The position numbers and the translations under genes are program-made. Positions 1 through 7,598 of a DNA stretch of 32,530 bases are shown in pieces; position 1 is the first letter of the stretch, and each line of letters starts with the position of its first letter. The DNA comes from an uncultured Verrucomicrobiota bacterium (GTDB taxonomy: Bacteria; Verrucomicrobiota; Verrucomicrobiae; Opitutales; Opitutaceae), in NCBI GenBank assembly GCA_946482165.1, contig CAMLQS010000015.1, forward strand, positions 1 to 32,530, read 5' to 3'. A model generated the notes under the pieces. The model was given only the letters and a program-made list of their open reading frames with translations, did no database searches and had not been told where the DNA came from.

Positions 1-44
1 TCGTCGATGACGGCTTGGAAGAGCTCGGCGGAGGCGTCGGACAT
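1..44 (-). CDS. 5' end of an unidentified protein, cut by window edge
   Basis: Only the first 14 codons are present, reading leftwards from an ATG and beginning MSDASAELFQAVID. No function can be assigned from so short a piece. It begins 15 nt after the stop codon of the upstream membrane-protein gene on the same strand, so the two are probably co-transcribed. The bases before the ATG contain only a weak GGCGG and no proper Shine-Dalgarno site. The codons are GC-rich and typical of the window. That it is a real gene is an inference from the tight spacing and the codon choice. Confidence 0.45.
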   Translation of the reverse strand, partial: MSDASAELFQAVID

Positions 45-59
45 TGTGGGCGAGACCGC

Positions 60-575
60 CTATCGGGCCGATACAAGTCGAGTGAACACGCTGGTGCGGA
101 AGCAGAGCAGACCGGCGAGGATCAGGCCGGAGACCTGGGCCGCGAACTCGCCGAGGAGTCGAACTTCTTTCGAGAAGGTGTTTCCGGATAACGCCGAGAC
201 GACCGTGACGCCGGTTCCGACGAGCCCGGTCAGGTGGGAGCATGCGAAGTAGACGCCAAGTAGCCGGAGCAAGAGGGTTACGAACGACTCGGAAGAAACC
301 GAGCCCAGACCTTCGATGGGGTGGTTGGCCGACTTGCCGAGAAGAAGGCGTTCGAGATGCGCGGAAAAAACCAGGAGAAGGGTTCCGATCAGGACGGGGC
401 CGCATCCGAAGCCAACGAGCATGGCGGTGTGGTGGTCCGCGAGAGAGGGGGTTGCTTCAAGCGATTCGGAGAATGTCCGCACGGCCAGATACATGGCGAT
501 CATCGAAAGGCCTCGGATCAAGGTGGTCACGGCGATGGCGATCAAGAGGGAGCGGAGAAGGATGCCTTGGCGCAT
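60..575 (-). CDS. Hypothetical four-helix membrane protein
   Basis: A 171-residue protein that I do not recognise. Four hydrophobic stretches are visible, at about residues 8-32, 49-70, 97-126 and 141-161, so it is very probably an integral inner-membrane protein with short loops. One loop (about 71-95) is polar and carries KSANHP. There are no catalytic motifs and no cysteine pairs. The start used is the ATG of MRQGILL; the 15 bases before it are a run of C and G with no Shine-Dalgarno site, so a later start is possible. It diverges from the NADH dehydrogenase-like gene across about 150 bp and runs into the truncated gene at the window edge. I am confident that it is coding and a membrane protein; its function is unknown. 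Confidence 0.7.
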   Translation of the reverse strand: MRQGILLRSLLIAIAVTTLIRGLSMIAMYLAVRTFSESLEATPSLADHHTAMLVGFGCGPVLIGTLLLVFSAHLERLLLGKSANHPIEGLGSVSSESFVTLLLRLLGVYFACSHLTGLVGTGVTVVSALSGNTFSKEVRLLGEFAAQVSGLILAGLLCFRTSVFTRLVSAR

Positions 576-724
576 TGCGGGGGGGGGCGGAGCCGTTGCG
601 GTGTGGGGACACGTTGCACGCCTAGGGGCGAAGGGGAAGTAAAGGATTGATCGGGGACCTGCATACTGTGCGGCGGCATGCGTGGGAAGTTGCGTGGCGC
701 GAGGCCGTGATTTGCCTGCGTGCC

Positions 725-2377
725 ATGCACTACGACGTCGTGATCGCGGGAGGGGGATTCGCGGGGGCGCAGGCGGCTCGGGCCCTGGCGGCGGCGCTCG
801 GGCGCGAGGAGGCGACGCGGCGGGTGGCGTTGATCGCGGAACGCAACGTGCTCGTGTTTCATCCCATGCTGGCGGAGGTGGCTGGCGCGGCGCTGAGCCC
901 GGCGGATGTGGTGAATCCGCTGCGGCAGTTTTGCCGCGGCGTGACGGTGCTCCAGGGGGCGGTCACGGCGGTCGATCTCGCGGCGAAGACGCTGACGGTG
1001 GACGGCGGACGCTTTACGCGGAACCAGGTGATCGGGTTTCGGCATCTGGCGCTGACGCTCGGGAGCGTGACGGATCTTTCGAAGGTGCCGGGCATGGCGG
1101 AGCACGGCTGGCCCCTGAAAAGCGTGGCGGACGCGCTGCGGCTGCGCGCGGCGGTGATCAACCGGATGGAGGAGGCGAACCTTGTGGAGGACGCCGCGGT
1201 GCGGGGACGGCTGCTGACTTTTGTCGTAGTGGGCGGCGGATACACGGGCGTGGAGGTGGCGGGCCAGCTCCACGATCTGCTGCACGAGGCGAAGGAGTTT
1301 TATTCCCGGCTGAAGGGGGAACGCATCCGCGTGGCGCTGGTGCACGGGCATGCGAAGCTGCTGGCGGAGATCGGGCCGGAGCTCGGCGAATACACGGCGG
1401 GCGTGCTGCGAAAGCGAGGGATCGAGTTGTTTCTGGAGAAGCGCGTCGCCGAGGCGACGGCCTCGCGGGTGATTTTCACGGATGGCGGGGCGATCGAAGC
1501 GCATACGATCGTGTCGACGATCGGCAACGCGCCGAGCCCGGTGGTGCTCGACGTGGCGCGTCAGCTCGGGATCGCGACGGAGAAGGGGCGCATCCCGACG
1601 GAGCCGACGATGCTCGTGAAGGGGCGGCGTGAAATTTGGGCGGCGGGCGATTGCGCGGCGGTGCCGTGGAATGATCGCGGCGAGTTGAAAGTGGCGCCGC
1701 CGACGGCGCAGCTGGCGCAGCGGGCCGGAAAGCAGCTGGGGCGAAATATCGCGCGGGTGCTGAGGGCGGAAACGGCAACACGGGCGGGAGGCGGGAGCCG
1801 AGGAAGCGGGATCGGGGCGGAACTGCGGCCGTTCGAGTATCGTTACCTGGGGCAGCTCGCGACGATCGGCGCGCGGCAGGCGGTGGCGGAAGTGATGGGG
1901 TTTCACTTCAAGGGTTTCTTCGCGTGGTGGCTGTGGCGCACGATCTACCTGGCGAAACTGCCGGGCGTGATGCGGCGGCTGCGAGTGACGATCGACTGGA
2001 CTTTCGAGGCGATCTTCGCGCGCGATATCTCGGTGGTGCTGCCGCCTCCCGACGAGCCGTTGCGCGCGGCGCATCTGGAGCAAGGCGAGCCGATGGCGCG
2101 GCGCGGCGATCTGATGCGCGCGGTGGGCTACGTGCGGAGCGGTTGCCTGGAGGCGAGAACGGAAAGCGGAGCCGCGACGAGGCTGCCGGCCGGGACGGTG
2201 GTGGATCAGGCGTGGGCCGACGAGCACGGGCGCTGGCGGGCGGACATCGTGGCGGTGGAGAGCAGCGATCTGACGATTTTTCGCGGACGGGCGCTGGAGC
2301 TCCTGCGGGGAGACCTGCGGCTGGCGCCGCGGGGCGCAAGGGCGAGCGCGGGCGCAGAGGCCGGAACGGGGGCGTGA
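725..2377 (+). CDS. Type II NADH dehydrogenase-like FAD oxidoreductase with C-terminal CNB-like domain
   Basis: A 550-residue flavoprotein of the NDH-2 family, which passes electrons from NAD(P)H to quinone at the inner face of the cytoplasmic membrane without pumping protons. The FAD-binding GGGFAG is at residues 9-14, the NAD(P)H-binding GGGYTG at 170-175, and the second FAD contact AAGDCAAV lies near 310. A segment rich in Trp and Phe (about 395-420, FFAWWLWRTIYL) matches the membrane-contact region of NDH-2. The usual family length is about 400-450. The extra tail, about 445-535, resembles a cyclic-nucleotide-binding fold (QGEPMARRGD, YVRSGCLEA, LPAGTVVDQ). The ATG at 725 was chosen because the nucleotide-binding fold begins right after it; a TTG at 647 would only add unconserved residues. 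The gene stands alone, divergent from a membrane-protein gene. Oxidoreductase confidence is high; quinone as acceptor is inferred. Confidence 0.85.
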   Translation: MHYDVVIAGGGFAGAQAARALAAALGREEATRRVALIAERNVLVFHPMLAEVAGAALSPADVVNPLRQFCRGVTVLQGAVTAVDLAAKTLTVDGGRFTRNQVIGFRHLALTLGSVTDLSKVPGMAEHGWPLKSVADALRLRAAVINRMEEANLVEDAAVRGRLLTFVVVGGGYTGVEVAGQLHDLLHEAKEFYSRLKGERIRVALVHGHAKLLAEIGPELGEYTAGVLRKRGIELFLEKRVAEATASRVIFTDGGAIEAHTIVSTIGNAPSPVVLDVARQLGIATEKGRIPTEPTMLVKGRREIWAAGDCAAVPWNDRGELKVAPPTAQLAQRAGKQLGRNIARVLRAETATRAGGGSRGSGIGAELRPFEYRYLGQLATIGARQAVAEVMGFHFKGFFAWWLWRTIYLAKLPGVMRRLRVTIDWTFEAIFARDISVVLPPPDEPLRAAHLEQGEPMARRGDLMRAVGYVRSGCLEARTESGAATRLPAGTVVDQAWADEHGRWRADIVAVESSDLTIFRGRALELLRGDLRLAPRGARASAGAEAGTGA

Positions 2378-2390
2378 ACGCGGAGAATCC

Positions 2391-3449
2391 TCAGCAGACG
2401 AGGCTGCGGAAGGCGTCGAAGTCGGAGTTGAGGCCGCCGGGCACGCCTTTGCAGATGACGCTTACCGCGTCGTGCGAGTGGAGGGACTCGAGGTGGGCGC
2501 AGGCGACTTGGAAATCGGCGATGCGCTTCTCCTTCGCGAGTTCGGCGTAGACGAGGCGGGCGGCGTCTTCCACGAACTTTATGTGGGCGCCGTTGAGCTC
2601 GGCGAAGGCCTGCTCGTCCTCGCGTTTCACCATCACCTGGGTCTCGGTCACGAGGGCGCGCAGCACATGGTCGCGCAGTTCCTCGACGTGCAACTCGGCG
2701 GAGGGCGCGAGCTCGACGAGGACGCGGGCCTTGGAGCGCTGGTTGTGGGGAATGGCGTAGGCGCCGCGGACATCGCGCGCATGCTCGGCGAGCTCGGCGC
2801 TGCACGGGCAGGCGGAGGAGTAGACGAAATCGAGCTCGACGAAGCGGCGCACGCGGCCCGCCTCGTCGATGCGGCCGAGGAAGGCGGCCTGGTAGTATTG
2901 CCAGCCGGCGAGCCCGCTGCGGAGGGCCCGCTGTTTGACCGGATAGGAAAAGTCCAGGCGCAGGCGGGCGGACAGCGCGCCGACGTCGCGGCGATAGGCT
3001 TGGAGGATCTTGGCCACGAGGGCGGGCGAGGCGAATTCGTCGGCGTGGTCGTAGAAGGACCGCACGATCCGGCTCATGTTGATGCCCTTCAGGTTGGCCT
3101 CGAGGGAGACGGTGCCGGTGACGGAGGTCTCGAGCGTGTGAACGGCGCGGCCGGAGCGCGCGCGGTAATTGAGCGGTAGCTTAAAGTTGGATACGCCCAC
3201 CTGCTGGATGGCGACGGGGGCGCCGGGGATGGCGTCGACGGCCTCCATCATGTCCGGGAGCGAGGCCCGGTAGTCGGGCGAGACGGCGAAGGCGGCGTCG
3301 TAGGTCCTGGTCAGGCGCGGGGCGAGGCCGCCGGCGCCGCGATGGAGATACATGGCCTTGGCCGCGGCGGACCCGGGCGCGGGTGATCGCGCCGCTTTCG
3401 CGAGTTTGGCGGAGACGGGCGGGCGGGCTTTTTTCTTTTTCGCGGGCAT
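2391..3449 (-). CDS. folE2: GTP cyclohydrolase IB (FolE2/MptA family)
   Basis: Converts GTP to 7,8-dihydroneopterin triphosphate, the first step to folate, queuosine and other pterins. Family signatures are clear: GVSNFKLPL (85-93), [14 protein letters not shown] (115-128), VYSSACPCS with Cys214 and Cys216, PHNQRSKA, and a C-terminal [17 protein letters not shown]. Type IB enzymes are unrelated in sequence to FolE and can use metals other than zinc (known of the family). The 352 residues exceed the usual 260-300 because of a Lys/Ala-rich N-terminal tail of about 32 residues. A second ATG at residue 33 (position 3353) may be the true start; neither has a Shine-Dalgarno site. It lies 90 bp downstream of queD on the same strand, so a shared pterin operon is likely, with FolE2 supplying the QueD substrate. 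Very confident in the family. Confidence 0.93.
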   Translation of the reverse strand: MPAKKKKARPPVSAKLAKAARSPAPGSAAAKAMYLHRGAGGLAPRLTRTYDAAFAVSPDYRASLPDMMEAVDAIPGAPVAIQQVGVSNFKLPLNYRARSGRAVHTLETSVTGTVSLEANLKGINMSRIVRSFYDHADEFASPALVAKILQAYRRDVGALSARLRLDFSYPVKQRALRSGLAGWQYYQAAFLGRIDEAGRVRRFVELDFVYSSACPCSAELAEHARDVRGAYAIPHNQRSKARVLVELAPSAELHVEELRDHVLRALVTETQVMVKREDEQAFAELNGAHIKFVEDAARLVYAELAKEKRIADFQVACAHLESLHSHDAVSVICKGVPGGLNSDFDAFRSLVC

Positions 3450-3539
3450 GTCGTTTTTTCGTTTTTCGGCGGCCAGGCGGTTGGGACGATAACCGTAGCC
3501 CCGACGCAGGCGGGGTTAGCTGGCTCGGGATGTTTTTGA

Positions 3540-4028
3540 TCAGGAAGCGGGGTTCGGGCCGCGGTATTCGGCGAAGTTGCGCGGCGTTTCGTAGAGTTTC
3601 ACCGAGTGGAGCCGGGCGGGACGGAGGAGCGGCTCCAGCTCGTGCCAGAAGGCGATGACGAGGTTCTCGGTGGACGGGATGACGTCGCGAAGAAAGGGGA
3701 CCTCCTCGTTGAGGTTACGGTGGTCGCAGGCCTTTACGATGCGCTCCTCGAGCACGGTTTTCAGCACGCCGAGGTCGATGACGTAGCCGGACTCGGCGTC
3801 GGGCTCGCCGACGACGGTGACTTCGAGGACGTAGTTGTGGCCGTGCCAGCGGGGATTGTTGCAGAGGCCGTATTTCTCCGCGTTCCAGGCCGCGCTCTTC
3901 GTGGGATTATGGAGACGATGGGCGGCGTTGAAGTGGACTTGGCGCGTGACAAACACCGTGCCGCGCAGGGCGCGGACGGCCGGGCGTTTGCGAGACGCGG
4001 CGCTGGATTTGTCGACGGGCTTTGGCAT
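3540..4028 (-). CDS. queD: 6-pyruvoyl/6-carboxy-tetrahydropterin synthase family protein (QueD-like)
   Basis: A 162-residue T-fold enzyme acting on 7,8-dihydroneopterin triphosphate. The zinc-binding His residues are in FNAAHRLHN and HGHNY, the catalytic Cys is in LCNNPRWHGHNY, and DHRNLNEEVPFL, PSTENLVIAFW and KLYETPRN carry the remaining conserved residues. The CNNPxxHGHNY form is closer to the pyruvoyl-tetrahydropterin synthase style than to the compact E. coli QueD motif. The product could therefore be 6-carboxytetrahydropterin (queuosine) or 6-pyruvoyltetrahydropterin; the sequence does not decide. The first ~25 residues are basic and unconserved, so a start inside them is possible. The ATG at 4028 has only a weak GGCGGG upstream. 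It is transcribed just ahead of folE2, which makes its substrate. No queC or queE is in the window. Confidence 0.85.
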   Translation of the reverse strand: MPKPVDKSSAASRKRPAVRALRGTVFVTRQVHFNAAHRLHNPTKSAAWNAEKYGLCNNPRWHGHNYVLEVTVVGEPDAESGYVIDLGVLKTVLEERIVKACDHRNLNEEVPFLRDVIPSTENLVIAFWHELEPLLRPARLHSVKLYETPRNFAEYRGPNPAS

Positions 4029-4132
4029 GGAGAACCCGCCTACACAGCCGAAAAGGGCCCGATGGTCAACGGGAGCGTCGGTTTTGGCTGGCGCGACGGG
4101 CGGGCGGGCCTAGGGCTCCCGGGCGAACGATT

Positions 4133-4936
4133 ATGGCGATGCGTCTTCAGATTCTGGGCAGCGGGAGCGCGGGCAATTGCGCCCTGTTGCAGACGGAGGG
4201 TGCGCGCGTGCTGATCGACGCCGGCTTCTCGTGTCGAAAGCTCAACGAGTTGCTGCGCGGGGCGGGCACCCGCCTGGAGGAGATCGACGCGGTGTTTCTC
4301 ACCCACGAGCACGGCGACCATGCGGCGGGTATCGAGGGTTTTAAAAAGCATCCACGGGCGGAGCTTTTTGCGAACGCCGCCACCGCTCGCGCCGTCCAAG
4401 CCAAGGCGGGACGGGAGGCGACTTGGCGCATCTTCGAAACGGGCACGAGCTTTCGGTTTCGCGATCTCGAGGTGACGAGTTTTTCGGTGCCGCACGACGC
4501 GCAGGAGCCGGTGGGTTTCCGTTTCACGCATGGGCATGCGGACGACCTGTTCACGCCGCGACGTTCGCTGGCTTGGCTGACCGATCTGGGGCACGTTCCG
4601 GCTCACGTGCATCGTCATTTGCGCGAGGCCGACGTGGTGGTGGTGGAGAGCAACCACTGCCCGAAGTTGCTCGAGGCGGACCATCGCCGTCCGTGGAGCA
4701 CGAAGCAGCGGATCTCGGGACGTCACGGCCACTTGTCCAACGCGGCCGCGTGCGAACTTCTTGAGGCGACGGCGCACGCGGGTTGGCGGCGGGTTTTCCT
4801 CACCCACCTCAGTCGGGACTGCAATTCGCTCTCCGCGGTGGAGCAGAGCTTTGCGGGGCTGCGCGAGCGACTGGGGGCGAATTGCGGCTGGGAAATCGTG
4901 GCGCCGGGGGGCGGCACGTCGGCGTGGGAATGGTAG
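4133..4936 (+). CDS. MBL-fold metallo-hydrolase (YycJ/WalJ-like)
   Basis: A 267-residue cytoplasmic metallo-beta-lactamase-fold protein. It starts with LQILGSGSAGNCALL, typical of YycJ-type proteins, then has the di-metal motif HEHGDH at 58-63, followed by SVPHDA, LTDLGHV, ESNHCP and THLSRDCNS, in the order expected for the family. YycJ/WalJ relatives are linked to 5'-to-3' exonuclease activity and DNA double-strand-break processing (family knowledge); the exact substrate here is unknown. The ATG at 4133 was chosen because the fold starts immediately after it; an ATG two codons later is equally possible. The gene diverges from queD across 104 bp and is followed by pyk on the same strand 126 bp later, with a GC-rich hairpin in the gap. 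Confidence 0.87.
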   Translation: MAMRLQILGSGSAGNCALLQTEGARVLIDAGFSCRKLNELLRGAGTRLEEIDAVFLTHEHGDHAAGIEGFKKHPRAELFANAATARAVQAKAGREATWRIFETGTSFRFRDLEVTSFSVPHDAQEPVGFRFTHGHADDLFTPRRSLAWLTDLGHVPAHVHRHLREADVVVVESNHCPKLLEADHRRPWSTKQRISGRHGHLSNAAACELLEATAHAGWRRVFLTHLSRDCNSLSAVEQSFAGLRERLGANCGWEIVAPGGGTSAWEW

Positions 4937-4961
4937 AAGTTGGTAGATATGTGGCGAATAT

Positions 4962-4981
4962 CTCGCGCGAATGCGCGCGAG
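4962..4981 (+). terminator. GC-rich hairpin after the MBL-fold gene
   Basis: Perfect 8-bp arms CTCGCGCG and CGCGCGAG enclose the loop AATG, beginning 26 bp after the hydrolase stop codon. There is no T-run behind it, so intrinsic termination would be weak. It could equally be an RNA stability element ahead of pyk. Confidence 0.35.
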
Positions 4982-5062
4982 GATAAGTTGCGCAAATGGC
5001 AAGAAACGCAAGATGTCGGGACTCGCGTGGGGCCGGGGCGTGACCTTTGCTAGAAGGCGATT

Positions 5063-6511
5063 ATGTCCACCACACCGCACACCTTCGCCGAGTTCCGTCG
5101 CACGAAGATCATCTTCACCCTTGGTCCCGCGACCGAGAGCGAGGAGATGCTTGAAAAGCTGATTCGGGCCGGGGCCGATATCGCTCGACTCAATATGGCG
5201 CACGCGTCGCACGACTGGTGCCGGACGGTCATTCGCCGCATTCGCGCCGTCTCCGCCAAAGTCGGGCGGGAAATCGCCATCATGATGGATATCAAGGGCC
5301 CGGAGATCCGGACCGGCGATGTCGCCCAACCGATCAAACTCGAGCCTGGCGAGACCTTTGATTTCACCGTCCGTCCTGGCGGCATCACCGCGGAGTCCTC
5401 GGAAGAAATCCGCAGTGTCGACGTCAACTACCGCGATCTCGTCAACGACATCAAGGTGGGCGACACGGTCCTGGTCGACAACGGCCTCATCCGTCTCGAA
5501 GTGCTGGAGAAGAAGGACGCGCGCATTCGCTGCCGCGTGCTGACCCAGGGCGAGCTCAAGTCCCGCCGTCACATCAATCTGCCCGGGGTGAAGGTGAACC
5601 TGCCTTCCTTCACCGACAAGGACCGCGCCGACACCACGGTGGCGATCGACGAGGGCGTGGATTTTATCGCGCTTTCATTCGTGCGCGAGGCGGCCGACAT
5701 CGAGCTGCTGCGCGAGTTTCTCCGGCTGCAAAAATCCCAGGCGCGCATCATCGCCAAGATCGAGGACCAGTCCGCGATCACGAATCTCGAGGAGATCGTG
5801 CGCGCCACCGATTCGCTGATGGTCGCGCGCGGAGACCTCGGCATCGAGTGTCCCTACGAGGAGCTTCCCTCGATCCAGCGTCGCGCCGTGCAATGCTGCA
5901 TCGACCACGGCAAGGCCGTGATCATCGCCACGCACATGCTGGAATCGATGATCACCCAGCCGATGCCGACGCGCGCCGAGATCACCGACGTGGCCAACGC
6001 CGTTCGCGAGCGCGCCGATTGCGTGATGCTTTCCGGCGAGACGACGGTCGGCCGTTATCCGATGGAGTGCGTGGCCATTCTTGAAAAGGTCGCGCGCCGC
6101 GTGGAGTCGGAAGACTTCACGCCGCTGCCCGACCCCGCCTATATCCATGGCGACAAGCCGCGTCTGCTCGCGGCCGCGGTGCACCTGGCCAATGACATGC
6201 GGGGCACGGGTATGCTGACCTTCACGCGCCGCGGCTACATGGCGCAGGGACTGGCGGCGATGCGGCCGGTGCACGCGCCGATTTTCGCCGCGACCAATTC
6301 GGTGGAGACGCTCCGGCAGATGCGCATCCTGCGCGGCGTCGAGCCTTTCATGATGGCGCTCGAGTCGGACCCGAACGACACGATCGAGAAGGCCATCACG
6401 CTCCTCGTGAAGGCCGGCAAGGTCCGCATCGGCGACAAGCTGATCGTCGTGACCGACATCCTCAGCCACGACCGCCTGGTCGACAGCATCCAGCTGCGCC
6501 CGGTGCGCTGA
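5063..6511 (+). CDS. pyk: Pyruvate kinase
   Basis: Catalyses phosphoenolpyruvate + ADP to pyruvate + ATP, the last step of glycolysis, in the cytoplasm. The 482 residues match the bacterial family. Visible motifs are KIIFTLGPATES (15-26), MMDIKGPEIRTG (74-85), the catalytic lysine in IIAKIEDQ, VARGDLGIE, the signature THMLESMITQPMPTRAEITD and MLSGETTVGRYP, followed by the C-terminal regulatory domain. An AGAAGG five bases before the ATG is one of the few Shine-Dalgarno-like sites in the window and fixes the start. Odd points: the usual NFSH is NMAH (44-47), DTKGPE is DIKGPE, and ATQML is ATHML. These changes touch the potassium site and its surroundings, not the catalytic lysine. The identification is certain; the cation dependence is not. 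Confidence 0.97.
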   Translation: MSTTPHTFAEFRRTKIIFTLGPATESEEMLEKLIRAGADIARLNMAHASHDWCRTVIRRIRAVSAKVGREIAIMMDIKGPEIRTGDVAQPIKLEPGETFDFTVRPGGITAESSEEIRSVDVNYRDLVNDIKVGDTVLVDNGLIRLEVLEKKDARIRCRVLTQGELKSRRHINLPGVKVNLPSFTDKDRADTTVAIDEGVDFIALSFVREAADIELLREFLRLQKSQARIIAKIEDQSAITNLEEIVRATDSLMVARGDLGIECPYEELPSIQRRAVQCCIDHGKAVIIATHMLESMITQPMPTRAEITDVANAVRERADCVMLSGETTVGRYPMECVAILEKVARRVESEDFTPLPDPAYIHGDKPRLLAAAVHLANDMRGTGMLTFTRRGYMAQGLAAMRPVHAPIFAATNSVETLRQMRILRGVEPFMMALESDPNDTIEKAITLLVKAGKVRIGDKLIVVTDILSHDRLVDSIQLRPVR

Positions 6512-6525
6512 GCGGAGCGGTTTCC

Positions 6526-6555
6526 GGCGGTCTGGCCTTCGCCGGGCCGGCCGCC
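6526..6555 (+). terminator. Imperfect GC hairpin between pyk and the phosphoesterase gene
   Basis: GGCGGTCTGGCC pairs imperfectly with GGCCGGCCGCC 15 bp after the pyk stop codon. No T-tail follows. It is a weak candidate terminator or processing site between two genes on the same strand. Confidence 0.25.
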
Positions 6556-6620
6556 AGGATGGTCGCGCCATGAGTTCGTTTTCCGTTTCCCGGACCGTCC
6601 GGCCCGCATCGTCCTGGGCG

Positions 6621-7514
6621 ATGGATCGTCGCGACTTTCTTCGGTGCTCGGCGCTCTCGATCGCCGCGCTGCTGGCCGGTCCGGGTTGCGCCGGCCTTGG
6701 TTTCGGGGCTCGCCGGCCCTTGCGTTTCGGGCTCGTGACCGATCTGCACTACGCGGACCGCGAGCCGGCGGGAAAACGGTTCTACCGCGAATCCCTTTCG
6801 AAGGCGCGCGAGGCGGTGGAGCGCCTGAACGCGGAGCGGCTTTCGTTTCTCGGCGTGTTGGGCGACGTGAAGGACATGGCGCCCGGCGAGCCCGAGGCGC
6901 GAACGCTCTCGCACCTCGCCGCGATAGACGGCGAGTTGCGCCGCTTCGCCGGTCCGGTCCGCTACGTGCTCGGCAACCACGACATGGACAACCTCTCGAA
7001 GGCGCAGGCGCTCGCGGTGCTGAACCCCGGCGGCGCGGGCGACCGCGGCTACCTGGCCTTCAGCGAAGGCGGCGTGCGCTTCGTGGTGCTCGACGCCTGC
7101 TTCGGTCGGGACGGGAAGCCTTACGACCGCGGCCGTTTTGATTGGCGCGACACCTTTGTGCCCGCGGCCGAGCTTCTCTGGTTGGAGGCGGAGCTGGGTT
7201 CCGCGCGCGAGCCGGTGATCGTCCTCGCCCACCAAAGGCTCGACGGCAACGGCGACCCCTACGTGAAAAACAGCGACGCGGTGCGCGCCATCCTGGAGGC
7301 CTCCGGCAAGGTGTTGGCGGTGTTCCAGGGCCACGATCACGCGGGCGGGCATCGGCGCGTCGGCGGCATCCATTATTATACGCTCCGAGCGGTGGTCGAC
7401 GGCGGCGGCGCGGAGAACAACGCGTATGCGAGCGTCGAGGTGCATCCGAATCTGGACCTGACGGTCACCGGCTACCGGCGCGCGGCGACGATGGCGATGC
7501 CGCGGGCGGCCTGA
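6621..7514 (+). CDS. Tat-exported calcineurin-like metallophosphoesterase
   Basis: A 297-residue predicted phosphoesterase. From the ATG at 6621 the N-terminus reads MDRRDFLRCSALSIAALLAG, a twin-arginine signal (RRDFL) with a hydrophobic core, so folded export across the inner membrane is expected. A Cys follows in GPGC, but this is a poor lipobox. The dimetal motifs appear in order: LVTDLHY, GVLGDVKD, GNHDMD, AHQRLDG and FQGHDHAGG. The substrate is unknown; the family includes phosphodiesterases, phosphatases and nucleotidases. An ATG at 6570 would add 17 residues before the twin arginines without known motifs, so the later start is preferred. It follows pyk by about 110 bp and converges on an RNA methyltransferase gene, with a perfect palindrome between them. 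Confidence 0.82.
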   Translation: MDRRDFLRCSALSIAALLAGPGCAGLGFGARRPLRFGLVTDLHYADREPAGKRFYRESLSKAREAVERLNAERLSFLGVLGDVKDMAPGEPEARTLSHLAAIDGELRRFAGPVRYVLGNHDMDNLSKAQALAVLNPGGAGDRGYLAFSEGGVRFVVLDACFGRDGKPYDRGRFDWRDTFVPAAELLWLEAELGSAREPVIVLAHQRLDGNGDPYVKNSDAVRAILEASGKVLAVFQGHDHAGGHRRVGGIHYYTLRAVVDGGGAENNAYASVEVHPNLDLTVTGYRRAATMAMPRAA

Positions 7515-7547
7515 ATTTTCCCGGCTGCGCGGGCGACTCGCTCGATC

Positions 7548-7576
7548 CGCCAATGTTCGTAATACGAACATTGGCG
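7548..7576. repeat. Perfect 29-bp palindrome between convergent genes
   Basis: Two perfect 13-bp arms, CGCCAATGTTCGT and ACGAACATTGGCG, flank the centre AAT. It lies 33 bp after the phosphoesterase stop and 22 bp before the RNA methyltransferase stop, so it may be a shared bidirectional terminator. It lacks a T-run, and its AT-containing arms contrast with the GC-rich surroundings, so a protein-binding site is the alternative. Confidence 0.6.
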
Positions 7577-7598
7577 CCGTGGCCGCGGAGGGCGAGGG

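Noticed and set aside
542..2227. A 561-codon open frame antisense to the NDH-2 gene
   Set aside because: Arg/His/Pro-rich translation without motifs, opposite a clear flavoprotein.
7548..7576. LexA/SOS box in the palindrome (TGTTC and GAACA half-sites)
   Set aside because: The half-sites are 7 nt apart, whereas the Verrucomicrobia-type motif I recall has a 4-nt spacer, and the site lies between gene ends, not in a promoter.
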